A DNA stretch of 64,000 nt from Piliocolobus tephrosceles (lineage: Eukaryota; Chordata; Mammalia; Primates; Cercopithecidae): assembly GCF_002776525.5 (NCBI RefSeq), contig NC_045434.1, forward strand, positions 192,996,545 through 193,060,544, written 5' to 3'. Positions 52,325 to 62,626 of this stretch are shown piece after piece. Each line of letters starts with the position of its first letter. The first letter of the stretch is position 1. The translations under genes were made by a program, and so were the position numbers. The notes beneath the pieces are model-generated. The model made no database searches, was not told where the DNA came from, and saw nothing but the letters and a program-made list of their open reading frames with translations.

Positions 52325-55200
52325 GCATTTCACAAATTTTTATGTTACGTTTTAATTGTCATTCAGTTCAAGAAACTTCCTAATTTCCCTTTGGATGTCT
52401 TTGTACCATGGATGATTTAGAAGTATGTTGTTTAGTTTCCAAAGATCTGGGTATTTTCTAGATATCTTTCTATTATTGCTTTCTAACTTACTTCTACCAT
52501 AATTGGAGAGCATACTGTGTGTGACTTCAATCCTTTGAAAATTTGAGATTTGTTTTATATAGCCTGTGATAGCATCCATCTTGGTAAATATTCTGTGTGC
52601 CCTTGAAAAGAATGTGTATTCTACTGGTGCTGGGTAGAATGTTCTATTAATGCCAATTGGATTCAGTTTGTTGATAGTATTGTTCAAGTCTTCTACATCC
52701 TTACTAATTTTCTCTTTGTTCTCTCAATTACTGAGAGAGAGGTATTATGAATTCAATTGTAATTTGTATATTTCTCCTTGAAGTTTTGTCAGTTTTCCTC
52801 CACGAATTTTGAACCTCTATTATCAGGTTTGCAAACATTTAGGATTGATGTGTCCTCTTGATAAGTTCACCCCTTTGTCATTATGAAATGACACTCTTTA
52901 TCCCTGATATTATTTGCATTGAAGTTCACTTCATCTGTTATTAATAAAGACACTTCAGCTTTCTTTTGAATAGTGTTCCGTGGTGTATATTTTTCCATCC
53001 CTTGCTTTTAACCTGTTACTATCTTTATATCTAAAGTGAGTTTCTTATAGGCAGCCTATAGCTGGGTCTTGCTATTTTATCCAATATATGACAACCTCTG
53101 CCTTTTAATTGGACACATTTAAGGTGACTACTGATACGGTTGGGTTTAAATTTACCATATTTCTATTTGTTTTCTATTTCTTCCATCTGTTCTTTATTCC
53201 TTTTTCCTTTTCTTCGGGTTTCTTTTGGATTAATTAGGTGAGTTTTATAATTATATTTTATCTTCTTTGTTGGCTTCTTACTTATAATTCTTTGCTTTGT
53301 TATTTTGGTCTTTGCCTGAAGGTTTATAGTAACACTTTTAACTTATTATAGCCTTCTTTCAAGTGATATTATACCACTTCATGTTTAGTATAGGAACCTC
53401 ACAACAGCACCTCCATTCTTTGTACTAATATTGTCATACATCTATTTCTACGTAATAATAGTGGTCAATTCTCTCTTAAAGAAACTTAAATAATGAGAAA
53501 TATATATATTTTATATTTCCCACATACTTATCATTTTTAGAGCTTTTTATCCCTAAATGTCTAGATCCATACTTCCAGCTGGTAACATTTTCCTTCTGCC
53601 TGCCTTTAACATTTCCTGTACCACATTTCATCTAGTGATGAATTCTTTCAGCTTCTGTATATCTAAAAACATTTTTATTTTGCCTTCACTGATGAAAATT
53701 ATTTTCACTGTCTATAGACAGTTTGTTAAAGATATTGCTCACTGTCACTTGATTGGCATTATTTTTGATGAGATATCTGCTGTCCTCCTTATTGTTGGTC
53801 CTCTGTAAGTAATGTGTCCTTTTCTTCTGGCTGCTTTTATAATTTTCTCTTTATCATTGTCTTTGAGAAATTTTACTCCTCTGTCCCTCAGTATAATTTT
53901 CTTCATGTCTCTTGTGCTTGAAGTTTGTTGAGGTTCTTGGATCTACTATGGATTTATAGTAGTAATCACATTTGGAAGAAACGTGTCCTTTTATTTCTTG
54001 AAATATTTTTCTGATTCCCACTCATTTTCAAATACTCCAATTAGATGTAGCTTGAAGTTTTCCTATAGTTCACTGATGCTTTGTTCATTTTTCATATTAT
54101 TCTTTTTCTCTGTGTGTTTCATTTTGATAATCTGTAGTTCTACTTCATCAAGTTAGCAATCTTTTTTCTGCAGTGTCTAATCTGCTATTTCAGCTATCTA
54201 GTGTAGAAGTGTAGTTTTCATCTCACACATTGTAATTTTCATCACTAGAAGTTCAGTTTTGGTCTTTTGTATCTCTTCCTTAGCTCTCCTTATTATTTTC
54301 AGTCTTTGTCCTATATTTCTGAACATGTGAAATAATGTTATAACTGTTCTTATTGTCCATGTCTGCTAAATATGTAATTTGTGTCAGTTCTAAGTTGGTT
54401 TTTATTGCTTCTTATACTTACTATAGGTTTTATTTTCCTGCTTTTTGGCTCGGAAATTTCTGATTGAATGCGAGACATTGTGAATTTTGCCTTTTGGGGC
54501 ACTTGATAGCTTTGTATTCTCATAAATACTATTAAGTTTTGCTTTGGGGGCACAGTTAAGTAACAGATGTATGCCTTTCAAGTGTCGCTCTCAAGCTTGT
54601 TAAAAATAAGCAAAACTCCTTTTAGTCTAGGGCCAACGTTTCCCCACAACTAACGCGAGATCTTCCTGAATAATCTATCTGATTCCTCATGACTGATTTG
54701 TTTTCCCACTCTGGCTGGTGGGAGTAAGAACCGTTTGAGTTTCAGGATTGTTCCCTCAAATCCTTTTGGCTGTATTTCAGCCTTAAGGCTGAAGTTTTCT
54801 CACACACATGTGGTGATAGGTACTCCGTTGAAGACTTGATCAGGCTTTCTGCAAATCCCCAGTGTTGTCATCCTCTCTAGTTCTCTCATCTGCAGTACTC
54901 TGCCTTGAAAACTATAGCTGCCTCATTTTCCCCATATTCTAGCCCAGTTTCCTCAACTCATGAAGACAGACAGACGCCTGGCTTCCCCATTCCTCCCACC
55001 AGCCTGTAATCTCAGTTCAGGCAATCAGCTGGGGAAACCATAGAGCTGTTTCCCATCTCTTAGGGATTGCTATTTTTTTTTCACTTGCTACCTGATCTTT
55101 TGGAAACTGTTGTTTCATATCTTTTGTCCGCTTTTTAACTGTTTCAGGCACGCAGGTAAATGTGGCCCCTGATATTCCATCCTGGCTGAAAGCAGAATTC
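52325..55200 (-). mobile_element. L1M LINE, ORF2 N-terminus and 5' region (antisense)
   Basis: 52325-52960 is the antisense ORF2 N-terminal region, parallel to 28200-28750. 53550-54560 follows the antisense 5' half of old L1s (TTTTATTTTGCCTTCACTGA, TTTCTCTTTATCATTGTCTT, GCGAGACATTGTGAATTTTG). 54590-55200 ends with the same C/T-rich region as 29280-29725. All frames are broken. Confidence 0.78.
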
Positions 55201-55914
55201 TTGCTATCATTGAGTACTAATATATGCCAGACCCTATTCACAACACTTTACCTCAGCCCCTTTTAAACCACTAACCCCTCCTCACCCCATTGCTTAGAAT
55301 CCCCATCCTTTGCATCTCTATGCTCTGAGTTGGGAAATCAGGGCACCGAGACAATGGGCCTCAATGCCCCTGTCTCAGAGTAGATTAGGAGGCCCTTGTT
55401 ACCGGAGTTGGCTTAATGCTTTACTAACTTCTCATAAAGCCAAACAGCCTGTAGTAGGAACACTGGTGTCAACTCTAATTTCTCTGACACTCCATTTAAA
55501 TAAAGTCATTACCCAAAGGCCCCCAGGTATTTAGAGAACAACCTAACAATATGGCTACTACCTCATGTGCATGTGGAATGATGTTCTCCCTGGAGTGCTG
55601 TGCGTGTTGCACATTCTTATTTTAAAACCAAATGGGTCTCAGCTCATGGAGACAGAGAAGAATGCCCCCAGTAGAATATCTGGGCTTTCTAGAAGGTATT
55701 GCATGTGGATAGGCCAGAGTGGGCCAGAGGGTCAGAAGCAGAGACTCCATGTGACTCATGGGATGGCCTAAGAACAACACACATCAAATGATTAAGGGTC
55801 ACATCCAGTACCTCATCTGGTCCTGAAGATCTGAGTCAGCTGACATAGGCCAGAGTCCTAGAGTCTCTATGTGTGACCATCAGCAACAACAACGTGGGGT
55901 CAACAATCAGCAGC
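55201..55914. other. Unassigned non-coding sequence
   Basis: Nothing recognised with confidence. 55205-55270 weakly resembles a reverse MIR end. Confidence 0.45.
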
Positions 55915-56065
55915 CAATATTTCATGAGCATTTACCATGCTCCAAACACTGTAAGTCACCCCCATTTATCAGATGAGAAAACCAAGGTACAGAGAGACAG
56001 AATGACTCATCAGCCCCACAGCTGGCATGTAGAAGAACTAGGATTTAAACCCAGGCCAACAAGTT
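55915..56065 (-). mobile_element. MIR
   Basis: TTTCATGAGCATTTACCATG, CCCATTTATCAGATGAGAAA, CCACAGCTGGCATGTAGAAG and ATTTAAACCCAGGCCAAC are in reverse MIR order. Confidence 0.82.
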
Positions 56066-56154
56066 CAATGCACTGGAGGCACTGTAATAAGGCTCAGACT
56101 CCCAGTGTAGTACAGAAGTCAACCCCTCTCCCCAGTTTGGCTCTTTCACCTGTG

Positions 56155-56218
56155 TATTAGTTAGTTTTTGCTGCATAAAAAATAATTCCAAAACTTGAAG
56201 CTTAGAAACACATATATG
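56155..56218 (-). mobile_element. MLT1-like LTR end fragment
   Basis: GTATTAGTTAGTTTTTGCTG, CATAAAAAATAATTCCAAAA resembles the reverse start of an MLT1 LTR. It is cut off by the L1 5' end. Confidence 0.5.
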
Positions 56219-57210
56219 CTAAGAAGATGGCAGAGTAGGAAATACCAGGAGCCTGTCTCCTCATCTAGACAAGAATTGCACTGGCAGCCTCTATGTCATA
56301 TATCCATTTAGGAACCCTAGAGTATATTGAAAGCTTGCAACTTCCAGAGAAAGGCTTAGATAGTAAACAGCAGTTAATACAAGTCAATTTTAGCTATAAG
56401 TCAGCAGCAGGTATCCATTCCCCACCCCTCTTAGCCATGTACAATCAGTTGTGCAAGTGTTCCTGGAGTAGCTTGTACACAACTTGCAGGAGCCAGAATG
56501 GGCAAAACAGGACCCTGTCCTCCAAATATCAGGGATATCTGATCACTAATTGCTGCTTCTGATTACAGAAGTACAGACAAAGAGGCAAGTGCCTAATGTT
56601 GCTGCACCTCCCCCCACTTTTACTTGTCTCTTCCTCTGCATAAAGTGAGTTCCAGGTAATTTAAAAAGCCAGTGTCCCTTTTTCCTCCTTAATTTTTCTC
56701 TCTTTCTCCCTTTTTGGAGGTAAACAGTAAAAGCTAGGACATTCAAAAACAACTGCATATATGGGGGAAATTAGAAAGTGACCATGAATGCCCAGGAAAA
56801 GGCTCAGAAAAGATCTTGAGAGACCATAAGTTTACACCTCAAGCTTATCCTCAACACAAAGACAGTCTACAAAAATCAATAAAATAAAAATAACAAAAAA
56901 GCACTAAACCCCAGAGAAGGAAAATCTGATGCCAGAGTTACCACATTGCTAGGTACAAATGTCCAGTTTTCAAAAAAAAAATCATAAGACATACAAAGAA
57001 ATAGGAAAACATGGATCATTCGAAGGAAAAAGTTAATCAACAGAAACTGTCTCTGAGAAAGATCTGATGGCATATGTACTAGACAAAGACATTAAAACAA
57101 TTGTCTTAAAAATGCTTAGAAAACTAATGGAAGATATGGAGAAAGTCAAGAACTACTATCTTAGTTCATTTTCCATTGCTGTAATAGAATGCCACAGACT
57201 GGATAATTTA

Positions 57211-57238
57211 TATATATGTGTGTGTGTGTGTGTGTGTT
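57211..57238 (+). repeat. (TG)n microsatellite
   Basis: TATATATG followed by about ten TG units within the MaLR LTR, just before the Alu. Confidence 0.93.
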
Positions 57239-57248
57239 TTTATATATA

Positions 57249-57556
57249 TTTTTTTTTTTTTTTTTTTTTTAATAGAGACAGAGTCTCACTCTGTGGCCCA
57301 GGGTGGAGTGCAGTAGTGCAATCTCAGCTCACTGCAATCTCCACTGCCCAGGTTCAAGTGATTCTCATGCCTCAGCCTCCTGAATAGTTGGGACTACAGG
57401 CACACGCCACCATGCCTGGCTAATTTTTGTACTTTTAGTAGAGATGGGGTTTCACCATGTTGGCCAGGCTGGTCTCAAACTCCTGACCTCAAGTGATCCT
57501 CCCACCTTAGCCTCCCAAAGTGCTGAGATTACAGGTGTGAGCCACCACGCCCAGAC
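57249..57556 (-). mobile_element. Alu (S/J type) nested in a MaLR LTR
   Basis: A long T-run then AGACAGAGTCTCACTCTGTG, ending GCCACCACGCCCAGAC. The host LTR resumes directly afterwards. Confidence 0.94.
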
Positions 57557-58282
57557 TAATTTGTATATTTTAAAAATAAGTTTATTTAGATCATGGTTCT
57601 GGAGGCTGGGAAATCCAAAAGCATGATTCTGGCATCTGGTAGAGCCTTTTTGCTGCATGCATTATAACATAATGGAGAACATCACATGATGAGAGGGCAA
57701 GAGGGTGCTAGCTCAGATCTCTCCTCCTCTTTTTATAAAACCACCAGTCCCATCATGGGGTCCTCACCCTGATAGCCTCATCCAACCCTCCCAAAGACCC
57801 CACCTCTAAATCTCATCAACATACGAATTTGGGAGTTAAGTTTCCAACACATGAAATTTGGAAAACATGCTAAAGCCATAGGAACTATGCATGAAAAAAT
57901 GAAAATACCAATAGATAGAAAACCTAAAATAAACCAAAAACAAATTCTGGAGTTGGAAAGCACAATAACTGAGATTAAAAAAAAAAAAAAAAAAAAAATG
58001 CACCAGAAAGATTCAAAGACAGATTTGAGCAGGTAGAAGCAATCATGAACTTGAAGATAGAATGGTGGAAATTATGGATTCTGAAGCGTAGAAAGGAAAA
58101 ACAGTGAGGAAAAGTGAATAGGACCTAAGGGAGACCTGTGGGACACCATCAAGCAGACAAACATGCATTGTGGGAGTCACAGAAGGGAAAAAGAGAAAGG
58201 GGCAGAGAAAATATTTGAAAAAAATAATGTCTGAAAATTTCCTAAATTTAATGAAAAACATGAATATAAACATCCAAGAAAC

Positions 58283-58532
58283 TCAATGACCTCCAAGTGA
58301 AATGAATTCAAAGAGCCACACCAGGATGCATTATAATCAAACTTCTGAAAGACAAAAGCATCAGGGGAAAAGGAATTTATCACATACTAGTAATCTTCAA
58401 TGAGATTATCTGTAGATTTTTCATCAGAAACTTTGGAGGCCAGAAGGCAATAAGCTGATATATTCAAAGTGCTAAAAGAGAAAGCTGTCTATCAGGAATC
58501 CTATATCTGGAAAAACTATCCTTTAAAAGGTG
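58283..58532 (+). repeat. Intra-L1 direct duplication, source copy
   Basis: This 250-bp part of the L1M 5' region recurs in the same orientation at 59984-60232 at roughly 90-92% identity by eye. Confidence 0.92.
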
Positions 58533-59532
58533 GGGAGAAATTAAGATATTCCCAGACAAACAAGATCTGAAGGAGTTTGTTAACACTGGGCCTGCCCTGC
58601 AAGAAATTCTCAAAGTGGTCCTGTAGAATAAAATGAAAGGACACTAGTCAGTAACTGAAAGCCATATAAAGAAATAAATATCTTAATGAAAGTAAACATG
58701 TGGGCAATTATAAAAGCTACTATTATTGTGACTATGGTTTGTAATTTCACTTTTTGCTTTGTACATAATTTAAAGGACTAATACTTTTTTTATTATTAAT
58801 TGAAGAGCTAGTATTCTTGTAACTTTGGTTTATCACTCTGCTATTTGTTTTCTTCATAATTTTAGAGTCAAATGCATTCAAAAAATTGCTAGTTTATGTT
58901 CTGGGGCATACAGCGTATAAAGATGTAATTCTGTGATATTAATAACTGAAAGAGTTAGAGACAGTACTGTAAAGGGGCAGGAGTTTGTATGTTATTGAAG
59001 TTAAGCTGATATAAATTCAAATTACGGTGGTATAACTTTAGGGTATTAAATGTAATCCCCATGATAACCACAAAGAAAATAGCTATAGAATATACACAAA
59101 AGGAAATGAGAAAGGAATTCAAATATTTCACTATAAAAAATCAACTAAACATGAAAGAAGATAGTAATGCAGGAAATGAAGAACAGAAAAGGCATAAGGT
59201 AAACAGAAAATAAATAGAAAAATGACAAAGTAAGTCCCTTCTTACAAGTAATTACTTTAAATGTAAATGAATTAAACGCTCCAATCAAAAGACAGAGATT
59301 GGCAGCATGGACAAAAGCACATGATCCAACTATATACTGTCTAAAAGAGACTCATTTTGAATCCAAAGACACAAATAGATTCAAAATAAAAGGATAAAAA
59401 AGCTATTTTATAAAAATATAATTGTAAGCAAAAGAGAGTAGGGGTGGTTATGCAAATAGCAGACACAAAAGACTTTAAGTCAAAAAGGTTACAAGAGACC
59501 AAAAGGTCATTATATAGTAATTCAAATGTTTA

Positions 59533-59830
59533 GGCTGGGCGTGGTCGCTCACACCTGTAATCCCAGCACTTTGGGAGGCCAAGGCGGGTGGATCACGAGG
59601 TCAAGAGATTGAGACCATCCTGGCTAACACGGTGAAACCCCGTCTCTACAAAATATACAAAAAATTAGCTGGGCATGGTGGCAGGTGCCTGTAGTCCCAG
59701 CTACTCAGGAGGCTGAGGCAGGAGGATAGCATGAACCTGGGAGGCGGAGCTTGCAGTGAGCTGAGATCCCACCACTGCACTCCAGCCTTGGTGACAGAGT
59801 GAGACTCCATCTCAAAAAAAAAAAAAAAAA
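59533..59830 (+). mobile_element. AluY-type element
   Basis: The full-length Alu carries the Y-type stretch GATCACGAGGTCAAGAGATT, GAGACCATCCTGGCTAACAC, and the right arm GGAGGCGGAGCTTGCAGTGA. It ends in an A18 tail. No clear target duplication is visible. Confidence 0.94.
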
Positions 59831-59983
59831 GTTCAATACAACAAGAATATATAACAAATATACATATTTACCTACCTTATAATAGACTATCAAAATACAT
59901 GAAGCAAAAAATGACAGAGTTGAAGGGAGAAATAGATAGTTCTACAATAATAGTTGGAGACTTCAACACTTCATTCTCCTCAT

Positions 59984-60232
59984 TCAATGACCTCCAAGTA
60001 GATGAACTCAAAGAGCCACACCAGAATGCATTACATTCGAACTTTTGAAAGACAAAAGCATCAGAGGAAAAGGAATTTATCACATACAAGTGATTTTTAA
60101 TAAGATTATCTGCAGATTTTTCATCAGAAACTTTGGAGGCCAGAAGGCAATAAGCTGAAATATTCAAAGTGCTAAAGGAAAAAGCTGTCAATCAAGAATC
60201 CTATATCTGGAAAAACTGTCCTTTAAAAGGTG
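59984..60232 (+). repeat. Intra-L1 direct duplication, inserted copy in the ORF2 endonuclease region
   Basis: ORF2 reads up to GGAGACTTCAACACTTCATT (59956-59975). The 249-bp copy of 58283-58532 then intervenes, and ORF2 resumes at about 60236 with AATGAATAGAACAACCAGAC. The order proves this is the inserted copy. Confidence 0.9.
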
Positions 60233-60670
60233 TTCTAATGAATAGAACAACCAGACAGAAGAAAGTAAGAAATAGAGGACTTAGCACAATAAACCAACTA
60301 GATCTAACAAGCATATACAGAACATTATTCCCAATAACAACAGTATACACATCCTTCTCAACTGCACATGGGACATTTTCCAGGACCAACTACATGTTAG
60401 ACAAAAAATTAAGTCTCAATATATTTCAAAATATAGATACGTAAAGTATCCTCTCCAACCACAATGGAATAAAGTTAGAAATCAGTAATGGAAGTAAAAC
60501 TGGAAAATTCACAAATTTGGGGAATCAAACAACACACTCTTAAACAATTAATGGATCAATGAAGAAATCAAAGGGAAACTTGAAAATACTTAAAGATGAG
60601 GGAAAATGAAAACACAACATATCATACCAAAACATATGGGATGCAGTGAAAGTAGTGCTAAGAGGAAAGC

Positions 60671-60990
60671 GTAAACGATTACATTAAAAAACGATTACAT
60701 TAAAAAAAAAAAAACAAGAAAGATCTCAAATCAGCAACCTACTGTTACAAGTTAACAAACTAGAAAAAGAAGAACAAACTAAACCCAAAGCTAGAAGATA
60801 ATAGAAAAACAAGAGAAAACCAATAAAACCAAAAACGATTACATTAAAACGATTACATTAAAAAAAAACAACAACAAGAAAGATCTCAAATCAGCAACCT
60901 AATGTTACAATTTAACAAACTAGAAAAAGAAGAACAAACTAAACCCAAAGCTAGAAGATAATAGAAAAACCAGAGAAAACCAATAAAACC
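60671..60990 (+). repeat. 160-bp tandem duplication in L1M ORF2
   Basis: The unit ACGATTACATT...AAAGATCTCAAATCAGC...CAATAAAACCAAAA occurs at 60671-60830 and 60831-60990 with few differences. Each unit starts with a doubled 14-16 bp ACGATTACATTAAA motif. Confidence 0.95.
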
Positions 60991-61795
60991 AAAAGTTTGT
61001 TCTTTGAAAAGATTAACAAAATTGACAACTTTTACTTAGATGAACTAAGAAAAAAAGAAAGAAGACTCAAATTACTAAGATAAGAAATGAAAGTAGGGAC
61101 CTTGCTACCAATTCTACGGAAATAAAAAGAATTACATGAGAATACTTTGAAAGACTGTATGCCAGTCTTTGTAGCAAATTGAATAAGCTAGATGAAATAG
61201 ACAACTTCCTAGAAACACAAAATCTATCAAGACCATATCACAAAGAAATAGAACATCTGAATAGACCTATAACTATTATAGTAAGATAATTGAATCAGTA
61301 ATCAGAAATCTCTCAACAAAGAAAATCTCTGCATCTGATGCCTTCATGGGTGAATTCTACCAAATCTTTAAATAACTAATCCCAGTTATTCTCAAACTTT
61401 TCCAAAAATAGCGAAGAGCAAGGAACACTTTCTAACTCATTCTATTAAGCCAATATTACCCTGATACCAAAGTCATCTACAAGAAAAATACAGACAAATA
61501 TCCTTTGTGAACAATGACATAAAAATTCTCAACAAAATACTAACAAACTAGATTTGGCAGCATATTAAAAAGACTATACACCAAGACCTAGCAAACTTTC
61601 TTCCTGGAATGCAAGGATAATTTGCCACAAGAAATTTTTTTTTTATTATTATACTTTAAGTTCTAGGGTACATGTGCATAACGTGCAGGTTTGTTACATA
61701 TGTATACTTGTGCCATGTTGGTGTGCTGCACCCATCAACTCGTCAGCACCCATCAATTCATCATTTATATCATGTATAACTCCCCATTGCAATCC

Positions 61796-61823
61796 CTCCC
61801 CCCTCCCCCCTCCCCCCTCCCCA
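61796..61823 (-). repeat. Expanded G-rich tract of the L1 3' UTR
   Basis: CCCCCCTCCCCCCTCCCCCC on the plus strand is a local expansion of the L1 G-tract. The minus strand carries four or more G-runs and could form a G-quadruplex. The other L1PA here (27609-27628) has fewer units. Confidence 0.8.
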
Positions 61824-62226
61824 TGATAGGCCCCAGTGTGTGATGTTCCCCTTCCCGAGTCCAAGTGATCTCATTGTTCAGTTCCCACCTGTGAGTGAGA
61901 ACATGCAGTGTTTGGTTTTCTCTTCTTGTGATAGTTTGCTAAGAATGATGGTTTCCAGCTGCATCCACGTCCCTACAAAGGACGCAAACTCTTCCTTTTT
62001 TATGGCTGCATAGTATTCCATGGTGTATATGTGCCACATTTTCTTAATCCAGTCTGTCACAGATGGACATTTGGGTTGATTCCAAGTCTTTGCTATTGTG
62101 AATAGTGCCACAATAAACATACGTGTGCATGTGTCTTTGTAGTAGAATAATTTATAATCCTTTGGGTATATACCCAGTAGTGGGTTGGCTGGGTCATATG
62201 GTACATCTAGTTCTAGATCCTTGAGG

Positions 62227-62626
62227 NNNNNNNNNNNNNNNNNNNNNNNNNNNNNNNNNNNNNNNNNNNNNNNNNNNNNNNNNNNNNNNNNNNNNNNNNN
62301 NNNNNNNNNNNNNNNNNNNNNNNNNNNNNNNNNNNNNNNNNNNNNNNNNNNNNNNNNNNNNNNNNNNNNNNNNNNNNNNNNNNNNNNNNNNNNNNNNNNN
62401 NNNNNNNNNNNNNNNNNNNNNNNNNNNNNNNNNNNNNNNNNNNNNNNNNNNNNNNNNNNNNNNNNNNNNNNNNNNNNNNNNNNNNNNNNNNNNNNNNNNN
62501 NNNNNNNNNNNNNNNNNNNNNNNNNNNNNNNNNNNNNNNNNNNNNNNNNNNNNNNNNNNNNNNNNNNNNNNNNNNNNNNNNNNNNNNNNNNNNNNNNNNN
62601 NNNNNNNNNNNNNNNNNNNNNNNNNN
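62227..62626. other. Assembly gap (400 N)
   Basis: Lies wholly inside the antisense L1PA. The ORF2 positions on either side suggest more sequence is missing than 400 bp, unless the insert is internally deleted. Confidence 0.99.

Larger units (their letters stand above)
57158..57862 (-). mobile_element. MaLR LTR (MST/MLT1 type), split by an Alu
   Basis: Parts at 57158-57210 (TTAGTTCATTTTCCATTGCT, GTAATAGAATGCCACAGACT, GGATAATTTATA) and 57557-57862 (GTTCTGGAGGCTGGGAAATC, AAAGACCCCACCTCTAAATC, GAATTTGGGAGTTAAGTTTC) are the two halves of a reverse MaLR LTR. A TG microsatellite (57211-57238) and an Alu separate them. Outer limits are approximate. Confidence 0.75.
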
